Assembly (NCBI RefSeq): GCF_910591885.1
Contig: NC_063274.1
Location: forward strand, 10,521,725 to 10,585,724
DNA length: 64,000 bases
Source of the DNA: Bombus terrestris
Taxonomy: Eukaryota; Arthropoda; Insecta; Hymenoptera; Apidae
Direction: 5' to 3'
Positions 52,441-64,000 of this stretch are shown one piece after another; the stretch's first letter is position 1; every line of letters begins with the position of its first letter. The notes below the pieces were generated by a model. The model was not told the origin of the DNA and did not search any database. It worked only from the letters and a program-made list of their open reading frames with translations. The position numbers and the translations under genes are program-made.

Positions 52441-55400
52441 ACGACACTGAGATACCTACGCGACGTTTCGTGCGATAGTATGATTGAAAACGCGTGATTC
52501 TGGCTCTGAAAGTGATATTAGTATTTGGTTCGGCTACTGGGCTGCCACTGGAATGGTTTGGGAGAGTTTGGGGGATGAGTACGACGGAGAATTGGATCAA
52601 GATAATAAGTGAGATGATAAGTGAAAGTTAATTCGTTTAGTAGTTGAAATTTTGCTGTGGATTGTTGTAATGAGTTGTGTAATTGGAATATTACTGTAAT
52701 ATTTTATGTCAACACGTTCGCTGTTTACTGGATCTTCGCTATCTAAATAAGTGTATCGTATCGTAATCAATAACTTTCATGTAGAATTTTCCCCTATATC
52801 GTAAAACCTTGTGTATACTTTACATGGATTATTAGGAAAGTATTCTAAAATTTTCTGATTTTTTTTACATTATGAAAACACGCATTGATTCAGGACTAAC
52901 AGGAATCCAGTTAACGTGTTAAACCGTTTCGATACCGATTGTAATACCACATAATAAGCTATGATATAATAAAAATTTATTAATCGGAATTCATGGGAAG
53001 ACCCGCTTAATATTATGAACACCCTTACATCCAAGAAATTTCAAAGAACCATCAAGTTCGACTTTCTTCTTAGTAACGCGCCGATCTTGGGCTCTGACGC
53101 GTCTAAACTTAAGATACAAGTCTTTATCTCTGATCCACGTCGTTCTTCGAATCATCTAATCCGTACGTTAAGAATTCTTTAAAAACATCACGAAGAAGGA
53201 TGGAGAAAGAAATCTCTGCAATCTCAGGCCGTGATATTTCTGGGCTGGTTAAGATTCATGGCCGGAACGACTTTTCGTCATAGTGAAAATTAGCTGAGGA
53301 ACACGGTAGTTTATCGGGTCATAAAACGTGCGACCGCGTCGCGAGGAGCGGCGCGCGCAAACACTCGACCGGACGACGACGACGTTCGTCGCGGAAATCG
53401 GAGTAGAGGAGCGGGGAAACCGAGTGACCAACAAGAGAAAACACTTTGAATGACGCCAGCGCAAGTTACGGTGCGCCCCGGACGCGTGCACCGCGAAGAA
53501 TGTCTGCGGCTGACGCGATACATACGGATCGGTATCATTTGATTAAAGTTATTTCTGACATATGATCTTGGATTTCTAGATGTGACCTCGAAGATTTTTA
53601 TTTTTTATGACATTTTTATTACAGAATATTTCAGAAAGATTGGGCAGAGCTGTGGATATAAATTTTATGTGTCTCTTCAGAGCACGCGGTATTTATGTAT
53701 GTCCTGTCTAACACTTTTCTTATTTCTCAACATATGTTGAAATATTTATTATAAAGTTTGTTTTTAAATAAAGTTATAATATACAGACTGTCACGGAATA
53801 TCGATATGATACTCTAAATTACACGAAGAAAGGCAAAGATGGCAGAAAGGAAATCGATAAAATTCTAGTTTTCTCCAACTTCGAAATAACAGATTGGATA
53901 TTTTAAATACCGATGAATTAACTAAACAATATAATAAGAGGAAGAGTTCGAAGACTCTAGTATATTCTGGATATGATCATTTTATAGCAATTCGCGCTGA
54001 ATGATGTAGAAACAAGAAATATATCTCTAACCTTCAGTTTCGATCAAAAGAAAGAGGCCAGAAAGTCTCGGTGACCTAGATCATTCTTTCATGTTATCAT
54101 GATATCGTTGGACAGCTTAAAAGCGAAGAAAACAAGATTTTCTTTTACCAAATACAACAAAAAAGAAGCATGATTATGACCTTGTAAACGTTTCATCAGA
54201 ATCTCATCGGGTTACTGTAAAACGTTCTATAGCAAATAGACACCTCAGGAAGCGTTATCCGAAGATAAACTGTAATTATAGAACGGATCGGACAAAAGAA
54301 TGTATCATCGGATAAATGGTATGTACCAGCTTGGAAAATTCCATGGATCTGCGATGGGAATATCGAAGCAGCAAAAATACACAATGAGATGCCAATAATT
54401 CATAAATGTAGAACCCGACTTTCCTAGAATGTTGAAATAGCTAAAAACAATCAGATGCTTTCAATGATAAAAACCTTAGCTGCCTGATTCAATGTCACAT
54501 ATTCTAGATAATATTCATATATTTATAGATACACTTTATCGTCATATAGGTAGGTACATACATTTTTCTTACTAATATATGTACGGGCAATGTATAACAT
54601 TGAGGATTTTTGTAGAATGCTATTTCGAACTTAAATGTTGAAAATTATTATATTAGCAAATATTCTGCAAAGCGACATTTGTTCGCGCGAGTACGTGTAT
54701 TTGCAAAAGCCGATTCTAACGCTGTCTATCACCTTTTGAGTGAGATTCGCTCCTCTGCATCGTCGATTCGCGATACCCTGCTACGAAGCTAAATATATCG
54801 GCACAGACACCGGAGCTATCGACAGAACAGCAAGACGCTGAAATCTCGTTTAAAGCGTAGCCTAATAACGCGGCAAGGTCAACCGGGCGTATTTCGGTGC
54901 TTCGAATCGAGAATTACGGGACTCCGCGCGTACCAAGAGAATTAATAGTCTTCGAGTAGCTACCGATCTTGTTACGACGTATTTGTAGAAAATACACAGG
55001 AAATATGCATCTGATTCATCCGAATCTTGTACACGAAGATACGATTCGAGAAATTTAACAGAAATTATGTCACGTGAGTCACAAGTGGCACACATACGTA
55101 TGATTAATTTTATTAGGTAATTCCTCTTGGATGAATAAGAGCATAGTTTGGCATATTATTCACGCAAAATCGGCATGAAGAACCTACGAATACTTGGCAC
55201 AATTCTTATTTTTCTACATCTAACAATTTCGATATAATTTCTTGACCTAGTTCCAAGGTTCCAAGGAAACCTTGATCTTCATATAACAGAGAAACAGTTA
55301 TGTAATTATATAAATACCATCCATGTAAAAATATAAACGTAAACTGTCTCTATTTTTTGTCATTGTTAATCCACAAAGAATAAAATAAGTAAAATATGAT

Positions 55401-58400
55401 ACAGAATAGAATGAAACGGAAACCACACGAACCAACCGAGAAGAAAAGAATCAATAAATTATCAAGGATACCGCCAGACCTGTTATCAACTTCTTCGCGA
55501 TTCGACCGAATAAATTCGTTCTCTCCCGATGACCACCCACGTGTTTCTAAAATAAATTACACCGCGGCCGGCAAACAGGTTTATTACTGGTCGTGCATTC
55601 GCGAACTGGAGCGTCCGAAACGCGACCCCCCTGTGTCCATAAATATTAAAATGTCCTTAAAACTTTATTTAGGCGATACCGTTTCCGTGTGAGCGCGCGC
55701 GTTTCACTTTCGCGCCTTCATGCAGTGGATTACAATATGAGATACTACTAATACTTCGTAAGAAGCTTTTCACAAAGTATATATATATTCAAGAAAAAAC
55801 ATTATTCACCAAATTGAACAATATCGTGGAAATTAATGTCCAGAATTCTCTATACTATAAAAATCGATAAATGCAAGAATATAGGGGGAAAAGCGCACGA
55901 GACAATTGAACCGTAAAAAGCAGTCTCTTTTCCGTCGTCCCTTATTTCTTTCATTCCCGATGTACGTCGTCCTCGTTATCGTCTGTTCGATATCGCGAAG
56001 GAGAGCAAAGTATGTCGGATTCCTCGCATCGATGCCCGATAGAACGATGCGTGCGCGATAGCACGGCAAGCGTGGCTCGCATAGAGCCTCCGAGCGAGCT
56101 TTCGGTCGTTTCCGTCGTCTGTTCGGCGCGGCTCGTCGCAACGCGTGTAATCAAGCGGTATAAATAATTCCGTGGCGCAGCCATGAGCCGGCCACCCGAG
56201 CGGAGAGCTCATTCCCCTGTTATGACACGCCGGAATCGGGACGCGCCTGGCCGCGCGCGCGACAACGTCCCACCGTGCAACCCCTTCGCCAAACAGAACA
56301 CGCGACCGTCGTTTTTGCGGATTGGCTAATCGCCATTCGCTTTACACCGCATATGAAAATGATTTTCTTTTCGAATGCTTTACATTTCAAGCGTAATAAA
56401 AGCACGGCTTATTGTTAGGTATTTAGATTATTCATATTTTGAGAATACATCTGTAGAAATTTATTTGAATATCAGAAGCCATTTCACGGGTCACAAATAC
56501 TTAAATGTGTATATTGTCTTAGTTATTCCAATTTTAATATATTATGTATATTTATATATTAGTACCTTGTATGTTATACGAAAGTATAGTAATATGAATG
56601 TGAAGTAAGATATAAAAGAAATATTAAATATTACAGAAAATGAATAAGTATATAGAAATTAATTAGAATAAAGTGTTTATCGTAATTGTTACAATATCAA
56701 AGAACAACTTCTGAACATAACGCATTAACAAGTATTTAAATGTTAATTGTCAGACATTAATTATGATGATTTTAATTTGTTGGGTTTAGTTTCCATGCTT
56801 TGGAAACGGTATTAAAAATATATACAATTTATTTGAAAGGTAAAATCAATACTTTGAGAAAGAAAATTCGTATAATATAGTCGTATACGTGAATCTGCCT
56901 TTCGTCCGTTGAGAAGCAACGAACGGCTTTCAAGAACCGTGGAAAACCACATCGTCCGGGATGGGCCGATTCCCGACTGACGCCCCGGATCGCGAACCAG
57001 TCATTAGTGCAACGGAACCGGTGCGCCTGGGACAGAGAAACGCGGAATGTCCGCAGAGCGCTCGCACTGGATGCCCCTATTATCGGTCGTCCGACCGCTA
57101 GAATGCCGTTAGACGACAGTCGATCTATTGTTCTACGTGTGTGTATGTGCATGCGATCTTGACGCTTCTCGGGCGGAGGGCGAAGCCAACGGCCTAACTA
57201 CAACTAAATCAATAACCACTGCATCTCTTTCTCTCTTGCTTCCCAGATTTTTACTTTGATTTTCAATAGGGGGAGCGTCATATTTTTTAATTTCTCTTGC
57301 CTAAAATTTAGATCGTTATATCTGTGAGTGATTTCAAATGCATTTTGATATGTATCGCGATTTTTGCAAAAACTTTTTTTAGCAGTCTAAGAAGCTTGAC
57401 AGTTAATGTTGCAAAGAAAATTAATTATTATATAAATAATATATATTATATAAATAAATGATAATTATATATAATATAATGAAATAAGGTTCTTAAAACT
57501 TCCAAGGTACTAAAATTCTTTGAAATCCTCCACCATAGTCCCTATATATTATATTTGTATTCGATCATCGACGAGTACCGGTGTACAAAGTCACGGTATA
57601 ATAAATACGTCCGTGTTATGCTCGAAGAGACACGCACCGCAATTTCAATACAAACAACTGGTGTACGTGGTGCAATACAGTTATGGCTGTCAGACGTTTC
57701 CGGTTTCTTTGAATCTTCTAGAGTGCCTATCGCGTGGGTAAGACATGTAATAGATTTCAACCAGTGTCGTTTTAAGAGAAAAAGGATCGAATGTATGGAT
57801 GATCGCAGATACACCAGCATCGTTTTGGTGAGACGAACGCGACTTTCCGTCGATTTTTCGGAGTTGAATCATTTTTATCGTCCCGGAACTTCCGTTATCT
57901 GGTGACATTTCGTGCGCGCTCCAAGTTGCGGACACGGTTGGAGATAAACAAAAAAATTCACGAATCGATATCTTTTATCTACGTTGCTATTGGAAGCCAG
58001 GAGAAAAACTTGTTCGTGAGTCGTTATTTTTCGCCAAACTTGAACCCCTTTAATACCGATCCCTTTATTCTAAACTATGTATTAAATTATGAACGATTCT
58101 GACATTTAAATTCAATTAACTCTTCCCTCTCAGAATTAGAAATTCAACTTGTGCATTCACTGTGCACTACAAATTGCTAATATGCTCGTTATTCTTATCA
58201 TCAATTATTATCAATAAAATAAATATTAACGATCAATTGTTAAAATTGCAAATGTTCCTAATCTCACATTAAAAAAGAAAGAAAAACAAAAACAGATTTA
58301 GAAACAGAGAATTATAGTAGTTTAAATCTTTCAAAACAACGACTGAACATTAACCTTTCAATCGCGTAAAAGGCCGTTAAAAAGGTAATATTTAGATTTG

Positions 58401-58607
58401 TCAGCAAATACACGAAAACAAGGGAGTAGGTAATAGTCCGACTGAATACACTTAAGAGTTAGTCACGCTAGACTCAAAACAAACGATGACACGCGCGCGC
58501 CACGTAGTGACGATAGATAAGAAATATTATTTTCAAATAGGCATACCATCATTCCAGGCAATGTAATGAAGCACGAATGGCTCGATAGCGAGAGATTTCC
58601 TTGTTAC

Positions 58608-58683
58608 AGGGGGGCCACCCGGGCCTGTGGCCCTGGTTGGTGGGTGCCCACCATGCCCCTCCTTCGACGGCTTCTTCTTGTTG
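58608..58683 (-). CDS. mam: probable small upstream coding exon of mastermind
   Basis: This is a 76-bp GC-rich patch with sharp edges in AT-rich sequence. On the minus strand it is bounded by an acceptor ending ATTCCAG (a possible TTAAC branch point lies about 35 bases upstream) and a CCT|GTAACA donor. The first base completes a codon, followed by 25 codons that begin NKKKPSKEGHGGHPP and end in a Thr/Arg/Gly/Pro stretch (residues TRATGPGGPP). It ends in phase 0, which is what the next exon (QQKFVKRT...) requires. A basic tail followed by a Gly/Pro linker is what should lie between the N-terminal basic helix of Mastermind proteins and the rest of the protein. I did not recognise it by close homology. 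The upstream pyrimidine tract is weak, so transcript evidence would settle it. The preceding exon would have to end with two bases of a split codon; I did not find it. Confidence 0.6.
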
Positions 58684-58807
58684 CTGGAATAGCTGCACTA
58701 ATACACTATCGTTAATCGGCGAATATGTCCTTTTTTCACACAATGATGATACGCGTTAAAATAGTTGTCGTCGTTACAAATACATCTTTTTCCTCTCTGT
58801 TTGAATT

Positions 58808-59065
58808 ATGGAAGATTCTCAGCGGAACTTGAAGGTCATTTTCTGGAACGCGCCAACGCAACCGCTGTACTTTCGCTTTCGTCGTGTCTTCCGCGCTTTT
58901 CAGGAGACGCTTGAACCACCACCAGCGCGCCACCACCGGCAACAACTTTCTTTCGCGCGTAACCAAACCGAACTTGCAAGTCCCGTAACGGCGCATACAC
59001 AACAAATAGGTAGCGAAAAAGTCACTAGTATGCTCAGATATTTCTTTCACAACGATATAATTTGA
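58808..59065 (+). CDS. unassigned 85-codon ORF close to the small mam exon
   Basis: A plus-strand ATG frame begins MEDSQRNLKVIFWNAPTQPL and ends MLRYFFHNDII. It lies about 125 bp beyond the proposed mam small exon, in the opposite orientation. No domain, signal peptide or membrane segment is evident. A minus-strand frame of similar length overlaps it, so chance is quite possible. An AG|GTAGCG near 59010 could be a donor. No function is suggested. Confidence 0.15.
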   Translation: MEDSQRNLKVIFWNAPTQPLYFRFRRVFRAFQETLEPPPARHHRQQLSFARNQTELASPVTAHTQQIGSEKVTSMLRYFFHNDII

Positions 59066-59329
59066 TCAGCGCGACACAAGCATTTCTTGTTGAATGAGAA
59101 CGATCCTTCCACCTTTGTTGCGTTATTAATCGTGCGTTGTTCTAGAAAAGATATACATGTACGATATATCTCTAGTTTCTTTTTCTTACTTTACAGCTTA
59201 ACACTTTACATTGAAGCCTCTGACTCTTACTACGTTACTTCTATTGTACACGATGTAACTGCTCCGATGCCCGTATAATAAACGTAATGCCCTTCCGATC
59301 ACTTTGACTAGCTATCACACCAGCAGCGA

Positions 59330-59780
59330 AGTAGAGGTTAGCGCGCGCGCGCTCGAGAACGTCACCGCGTACGGTTTATAATACTCTGTTCCTCGCCGCC
59401 AGTCGAACGTCACGCAACCGGCGAGAAAAAGACGCCGGGAATAGAATCGACGTTCCCGTGTCCCTCGACCAGCATATCACCACTGTTTCACGCCGCTATT
59501 GGCGTCCGGACGACGCGAGCGCGCTGCTTGGATCCGCGGGCCGAAATTCTCAGCTCGTCGAAACGAGTTTGCGTGCCGCATATCGTCCAACGGTTCCGTG
59601 ACCTCCGAACTCCGTCGAGTCTCTTTCTTTCCTTCCCCCTCTACCTCTTCCTCTTTTTCTCTGTCACTCCACTGATGCGAGCGACAGATAAGACGTATAC
59701 TAACAACGTCTCGATAACATTCACTTCGAAAAACACTCGGCGCGCCGCACCGCCACCAAAAGTTTCACCAGTCGCATATT
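59330..59780. promoter_or_regulatory. CpG island upstream of the small mam exon, possible promoter
   Basis: Dense CpG includes GCGCGCGCGC near 59341. On the minus strand TATTATAAACCG (TATA-like, 59378-59373) points toward the small mam exon about 700 bp away. This would suit an alternative mam promoter, but no initiator or transcript end can be proved from sequence. Confidence 0.25.
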
Positions 59781-60729
59781 CGATTTCCTTCCAATGACTA
59801 AATACTTGTAAAGCACGCCACCAATTTTTTGCACGTCAATGTTCTTCAACCGGTAATACACACGTCCGTGCGAAAGATTTCACACTGTTCCCGCGAAATG
59901 TTATCGAACACATGATAACAACGATTTCTGTAATATATCGATCTTCAGTGGTTCTTGTATTTACTAACACAATGACCGACAAGAAGGGAAGTTACTTAGA
60001 CGGTTTTTGTGCCATGTCACGATGATACCACTGAATCAACTGTTACGAATAAACTCTTGAATGAATAATGAGAACTAAGCTGTCCACGTTACCTCCAACA
60101 ACAGCACGACTGTTAAATTAAGTCGAAACAGACCGCGTCGATTTTCCCTCGTAAATCGTCAACAGGTAGTTCGGGAACATTGACTCGAAACACGTATATG
60201 AAGACGAGAAGCGTGATGGTCCTCGCGATCGACGTTCGATCGATCGAATTTCGACGAATATCGTATCAAAAATTTATAACGAACGACAATCGATCAAACG
60301 AGAGAGAAGCACGGTGCACGTCGCGGCTTCGAACAGCTGATCGCGCGCGCATCACTCTCTGTCACTGCTGGCAGTACAGGGAATGGGAGGAATGCCAAAT
60401 CTTACTCTCGTCAGGAATAAAATTCTTCTTCTTTCTTTTTTCTTCCGTCTTGTTCGCTCCACGCACGATTCGGGCCCTAATTTATCTCCGTTTTATTTTC
60501 GCTCGTGACGAATCTCGTCCCGTGTTTATCTCGAAAGTAGCCTGCTCTCGCTCTTTCTCACTGTCGAATGCGTCATCAGCACACCGAAAGTTGCACTCAC
60601 TACAGCCGCTCGTATTATACGTGGTCTCCTTACGTTGATAACGCGCAAGTTACACGTGTGCGTGTGTATATTACGATAACTTCGATATTCCTATTCTTTC
60701 CTCTGGCACTACTATCTCCCTTCTCTTTT

Positions 60730-62010
60730 GGTTCGCTGGCTATCTCTCCTCCACCGCGGAGACTGAACTATTTTTGTTGCGTTGGAAGTAACAGCGGTAG
60801 TAGCACGCGTCAGCCCCCCACTCTTTATTTTTCTCGTCCGCTTTCCTTCCTCCTTCTTACGTTTTTGTCTTCCCACGTTCTTCTCCTCGTCGTTGTCGCC
60901 GTCCTCGTTCCTCGTCTTCCTCGTCGTCGTCTTCGTCGTCGTTAGTATCGCCGTTGGCCCTTTGTTCTTTATACAGCGATCGACCGGCACGTTGCCCCCC
61001 TGCCAGCAGGCGAACGCCGGAAAGAAGAAGAGGAAGAGGTGGAAGAGGACGACTGGGTTTTTTCATACGCAAACATCGGCCGGCAGCTCTTCGCGGACGG
61101 CTAACCCTTTTTTTTGCCTCCGTGTGTTACGATCACGTCTATCGAGTCGATCGTGAAAATTCACTGTGAACTTTGAATGCCAGGCTTCCGACTACTGAAA
61201 GGTACTCGCGTTTCTCGTTCGACGACCACGCGGTGTCCCGAGGCGCGCCACGCAACGTGTTGTTCGCTCTGCTGTCTTCTCTAAGTGCGTCTATGCCTCT
61301 TTTTACTCGAATCAGCCACACTCGGTGCTACGCAACAGTTGTAAAACTGCGTCGCGATATATTCCGAAATTTCTCGATTTCAAAATTCGACCAAACTTTC
61401 GTTTCTAAGATATAGAAGAAGCGAAAGGAATCGCGAAATGAAAGCAGGAAGCGGAACGATAGAAAGAAAACGGAGTCAGGAGAAGATCGAGAACGCGGAA
61501 AGTACACGAGATCGCAGTGACACGAGGCACGAAGAACGCGCTCGGACAGAGAGGCGTTCTAAGAGAGCAAGAGCAAGGACCTCTATGGTGCTCGTCCTAT
61601 CGAAGTCCGCGAGCGATTGACTCCCGCGCGTCCCGGTCTCGAAACCGTGGCACGCGTGAGGGGCGCACGGGAGGGGATTCCCGCGGGAGGAGAAGAGGCA
61701 CCGAGGAACGAGGGGAGATCGAGCGGGTATGTCGGGTAGTCGGACGAGGGGAGGGGGACTGCAGGAGGGAAAGGGGAGGGAAGAATCGGTGGCGGTGGCG
61801 GTGGCGGCGACGGCTGCGGTAGAACCAGGAGGTAACGCCAAAGAGGGACTGCGGCGAGAGAGGGGCCGGCGGAGTGCGGCGCTGCCGCGCGGCGAGGGGA
61901 ACGGAACGTCCACGGCAGCGGAGGGGGTGGATATGGCGCGTGCCACTACACGCTAGCAGGTGGAGTGCGCGTGCCCAGAAATCTTCTCTCTCTTCGCTCC
62001 CTTCCCTTGC
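60730..62010. promoter_or_regulatory. extended CpG-rich, strand-biased region
   Basis: CGTCGTCGT and CTCCTTCC runs (60850-60960) are followed by a purine-rich plus strand (61440-61950) and then a pyrimidine-rich one (61970-62340). Several frames of 60-190 codons cross it on both strands, all low complexity. It is consistent with promoter or 5' untranslated sequence. Nothing coding is recognised. Confidence 0.25.
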
Positions 62011-63309
62011 TCTAACAGATCGTTCTTTCCTTCCTTCGTTCTCGTTCTGCCAAACTCGTTTCTTCTCTTGTTCTTTCTTCCTCTTTCTTTCTTGCGTCTC
62101 CTCTATCTTTATTCGTGATTCCTCTTCGTTCTATTCTATGTCGTGTTACGATCGTGTCACTTCCTCTCTCCGTTCCTCTTCTATCTCGCCGCAGTGGTTA
62201 TCTACGTCTACGTTCAGTCGCTTTGCAAATAAGAGAACACCTTCCTCCACCTCCTTCCGTCTGTTTCTTCTTCTTCTCCGTCTCTCGTTTCCTCGTTCTT
62301 CCGGTCACAGTCGTTATTATTCCGTTTCTTGTCGCAAACGTACCTGTTCCGCAACTAATTTACCCGCCTTGCATTCTTACCTTACCACGGTCCACTCACT
62401 TTGTACGTTGCCGACTCAATCACGCACCGATTGAGTTACTTTCGCTCGTTTAATTTCTTGTTAACTTTAGTTTTACTTAGTTTTTAGATTAGAAGGAAGT
62501 ATAGGTATTCGTGGAAATTTGAGTTTCAAGAAATTCGAAGAATTTCATTCGTCCTTGGCGACACTTCTATCCGAATGTACTTCGAGATTCGCAACGTTTG
62601 GGTCCCGATTAGCAGGCATCGCAATTTTAACTCGCAACACGATTTGAGGATTCCTGCATTCATAATATTTGCGCTGTGCGGTCAGGTTATTCTCGTAAGC
62701 ACGATAAGAGTTGCTAACGAAAGTCTCAGCTGCGATAACCGTCGAGGGCACGTAGCCAAGTCTTCGTGACAAAATTTTAATTTGTAATATCGACGAATCT
62801 CTACAGATTGTTTAAAACGTGTTTTTGCGATTTATCGGTGCTACTCGTAATTGTCGGATCAACACTTTATTCGTATTAATACCGAAGAGAAATTCCACAT
62901 TGAATCCGATAGTTTAAACAACATCGCCTATCTGCAACATGCATTATCGCTCGTGCCTCGCGCGATACCACTTTTAAAATTTCAACTTTAGCTTCACGAT
63001 AGTATATAAAAAGTGTGTATTATAACTATAAACAATTTGCACTTTCGAGTTCCAGTCCTCTTCGAACAACGTTCCCTTAAAAACTTAATTTTCGACTAAA
63101 AGTATCTTCAGTTCCTTCGGAAATGTTAAGGAGTTCGATCACAATAAACGAAATGCCGTGTCGTACTGTAGCTCCGTATATTCTGAACGTCCGTTAGAAC
63201 GGAGCTGTCACGGAGCTGCGCACGTGGTTTGCAAGGAGCGCGAAAGAACAACAAACCCCACATAACACAAACCTGACGCCCCGAGGAGTCGCCAGCCACT
63301 GACTCTCCT

Positions 63310-63455
63310 TCCGATTCGACTCGACTCGACTTGACTCGGCTCCGTTCGACTGGCCTCGCCCCGCTTCGCCTCGTTTCCCTCGCCACGCGCCGTCCCGCTC
63401 CGTCTCGTATCGTCTCGTTTCGTCTCGTCTCGTATCCTCTCGTGTCGTCTCGCTT
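63310..63455. repeat. degenerate 5-bp repeat (CGACT / CGTCT type)
   Basis: The left half is built on CGACT/CGGCT and the right half on TCGTC/TCGTA units. The region is strongly biased to pyrimidines plus G on the plus strand. It generates long Arg/Ser-rich chance frames on both strands. Confidence 0.75.
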
Positions 63456-63530
63456 GTCCCGTCCCGCTACGGCACGTCGCAACGCGCCGCGTCGTCGTGG
63501 TAAAGCGCGCACGTAGGCACGCGTTCGGCT

Positions 63531-63719
63531 ATGCTCGTCCCGAACCCGAGGCGACCCGAAGTGACCCGAGGCAACTCGTCACGATTCCGACTACAACTTC
63601 GACTCCGATTCGCGCTCGTTTCGATCGTACTGTTGCCTCTTTGCCTGTTTTACACCGCCCGTATGATGCCATCGACTGCTGCAAAGAGGTTCACGGATTC
63701 AGAACCTGCAACCACTTGA
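63531..63719 (+). CDS. unassigned 62-codon ORF with one membrane-anchor-like segment
   Basis: An ATG frame, the first after an in-frame TAA, begins MLVPNPRRPE. It has an Arg-rich stretch and then a hydrophobic segment FALVSIVLLPLCLFYTA (about residues 28-44). That layout resembles a signal anchor of a type II membrane protein, but it ends at TGA after only 62 codons. The overlapping +1 frame stays open to a possible donor (AACG|GTAGGT, GT near 63722), so the true frame is uncertain. It sits in CpG-rich DNA with a 10-bp tandem repeat at its start, and a chance frame cannot be excluded. Confidence 0.15.
   Translation: MLVPNPRRPEVTRGNSSRFRLQLRLRFALVSIVLLPLCLFYTARMMPSTAAKRFTDSEPATT
63545..63574. 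repeat. 10-bp tandem repeat, three copies
   Basis: CCCGAGGCGA, CCCGAAGTGA and CCCGAGGCAA lie head to tail within the N-terminal part of the 62-codon ORF. Confidence 0.8.
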
Positions 63720-64000
63720 ACGGTAGGTAAATGTACCGCAACGCGTCTATCATGTATAGTTACCATAGTCCTACACACGCTGTCAGTGCAGCGGCGGCTG
63801 AAGGAAGCCGAGTCGATATGATGCACCGTGAACTGTGAGAACAGCAAGGCAACGTGAGTGACGGATCGACGGGTATTGTTACGCGCTATGACCATGTGTA
63901 GTATTCTTTAACTTCTCGCCGTGACGAGGAAAGCTTTAAGAGAAATAACCTGTCGATAATAATGTTTCAATGATCGATACAAGTGATTTTAGATTAGTGT

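Larger units (their letters stand above)
22549..58607 (-). other. mam: long mam intron between the proposed small exon and the large exon
   Basis: This is about 36 kb of AT-rich DNA without a recognisable protein gene. It holds the mariner relic, three MITE copies or candidates, the tRNA-derived element, the LTR-like segment, the 38.4-kb hairpin, the 48.4-kb palindrome cluster, and homopolymers and microsatellites, all listed separately. CpG-richer patches lie at about 23200-23640, 25290-25790, 27100-27300, 40740-40980, 43430-43640, 52030-52440, 53310-53530, 55970-56300 and 56890-57200. They may be regulatory DNA or exons of unknown nested transcripts. The stretches between these items show only AT-rich intronic sequence. 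That this is a single intron depends on the 58.6-kb exon being real. Confidence 0.6.
58684..64000 (-). other. upstream mam intron or 5' flank, CpG-rich
   Basis: To the right of the proposed small exon the sequence becomes strongly CpG-rich at about 59330-59780, 60180-60640, 60730-62010 and 63180-63730, with AT-rich gaps between. Purine/pyrimidine-biased runs and 5-bp and 10-bp repeats are frequent. I searched the minus strand for the Mastermind N-terminal motif (a basic helix of the RLRRRI type) and did not find it. The first coding exon is probably outside the window. The region could be promoter, 5' untranslated exon or intron. Confidence 0.5.

Noticed and set aside
17861..60877. Su(H)-type sites (TGTGGGAA at 17861, TTCCCACA at 50585, TTCCCACG at 60870) as evidence of Notch feedback on mam
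   Set aside because: The degenerate 8-base site is expected several times by chance in 64 kb, so the count shows no enrichment.
61476..62434. Frames of 100-186 codons on both strands
   Set aside because: They are low-complexity Arg/Ser/Pro-rich readings of GC-rich, strand-biased DNA on both strands, with no domain.
63126..63512. 128-codon Arg-rich minus-strand frame, considered as a first mam exon with a basic domain
   Set aside because: The Arg content comes from the 5-bp repeat. The spacing of hydrophobic residues expected for the Mastermind helix is absent.
1..64000. CRISPR arrays, operons, bacterial promoters or terminators
   Set aside because: The sequence is eukaryotic nuclear DNA with spliced coding sequence. 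No regularly spaced repeats or gene clusters are present.

Overview
This is animal nuclear DNA, most likely from a hymenopteran insect and probably a bee. The background is AT-rich, CpG dinucleotides are not depleted, and short CpG-rich islands sit in long non-coding stretches. It also holds a few decayed transposons, and the one strongly recognisable protein is the insect type of Mastermind. I see no bacterial, phage or operon-like organisation. Most open frames in the window are chance frames, many without an ATG. The species is an inference; the protein family is secure.

The backbone of the window is one gene on the minus strand, mastermind (mam), the Notch-pathway co-activator. Its large internal exon is 20842-22548 (569 codons, phase 0 at both ends). 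It carries the conserved acidic block and the TLKQMAEQHQHK segment. A second, much shorter exon is proposed at 58608-58683 (76 bp, minus). It encodes a lysine-rich then Gly/Pro-rich linker and joins in frame to the large exon across a 36-kb intron. The exon for the Notch/CSL-binding N-terminal helix was not found and probably lies beyond 64000. The C-terminal exons must lie left of position 1. Nearly everything else is mam intron or 5' flank.

Layout: 1-20841 is intron, with a MITE (8501-8674), tandem repeats, CpG-rich patches and a 59-codon plus-strand ORF (12291-12470) that looks more protein-like than its surroundings. 20842-22548 is the mam exon. 22549-58607 is intron, holding a mariner relic (24668-24890), three more MITE copies or candidates (30392, 36520 and 47062), a hairpin (38392-38428), a tRNA-derived element (43831-43898), a possible solo LTR (44792-45504), a homeodomain-type palindrome cluster (48363-48475) and several CpG-rich patches. 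58608-58683 is the proposed small mam exon. 58684-64000 is a CpG-rich, repeat-rich region that could contain promoter or 5' untranslated sequence. A few short ORFs lie there that I cannot assign.

I did not find a new multi-gene system. The points most worth a second look are the small in-frame mam exon, the tandem CAGCAG acceptor of the large exon, the unassigned 59-codon ORF, and a small family of Tc1/mariner-type MITEs with an unassigned terminal repeat.
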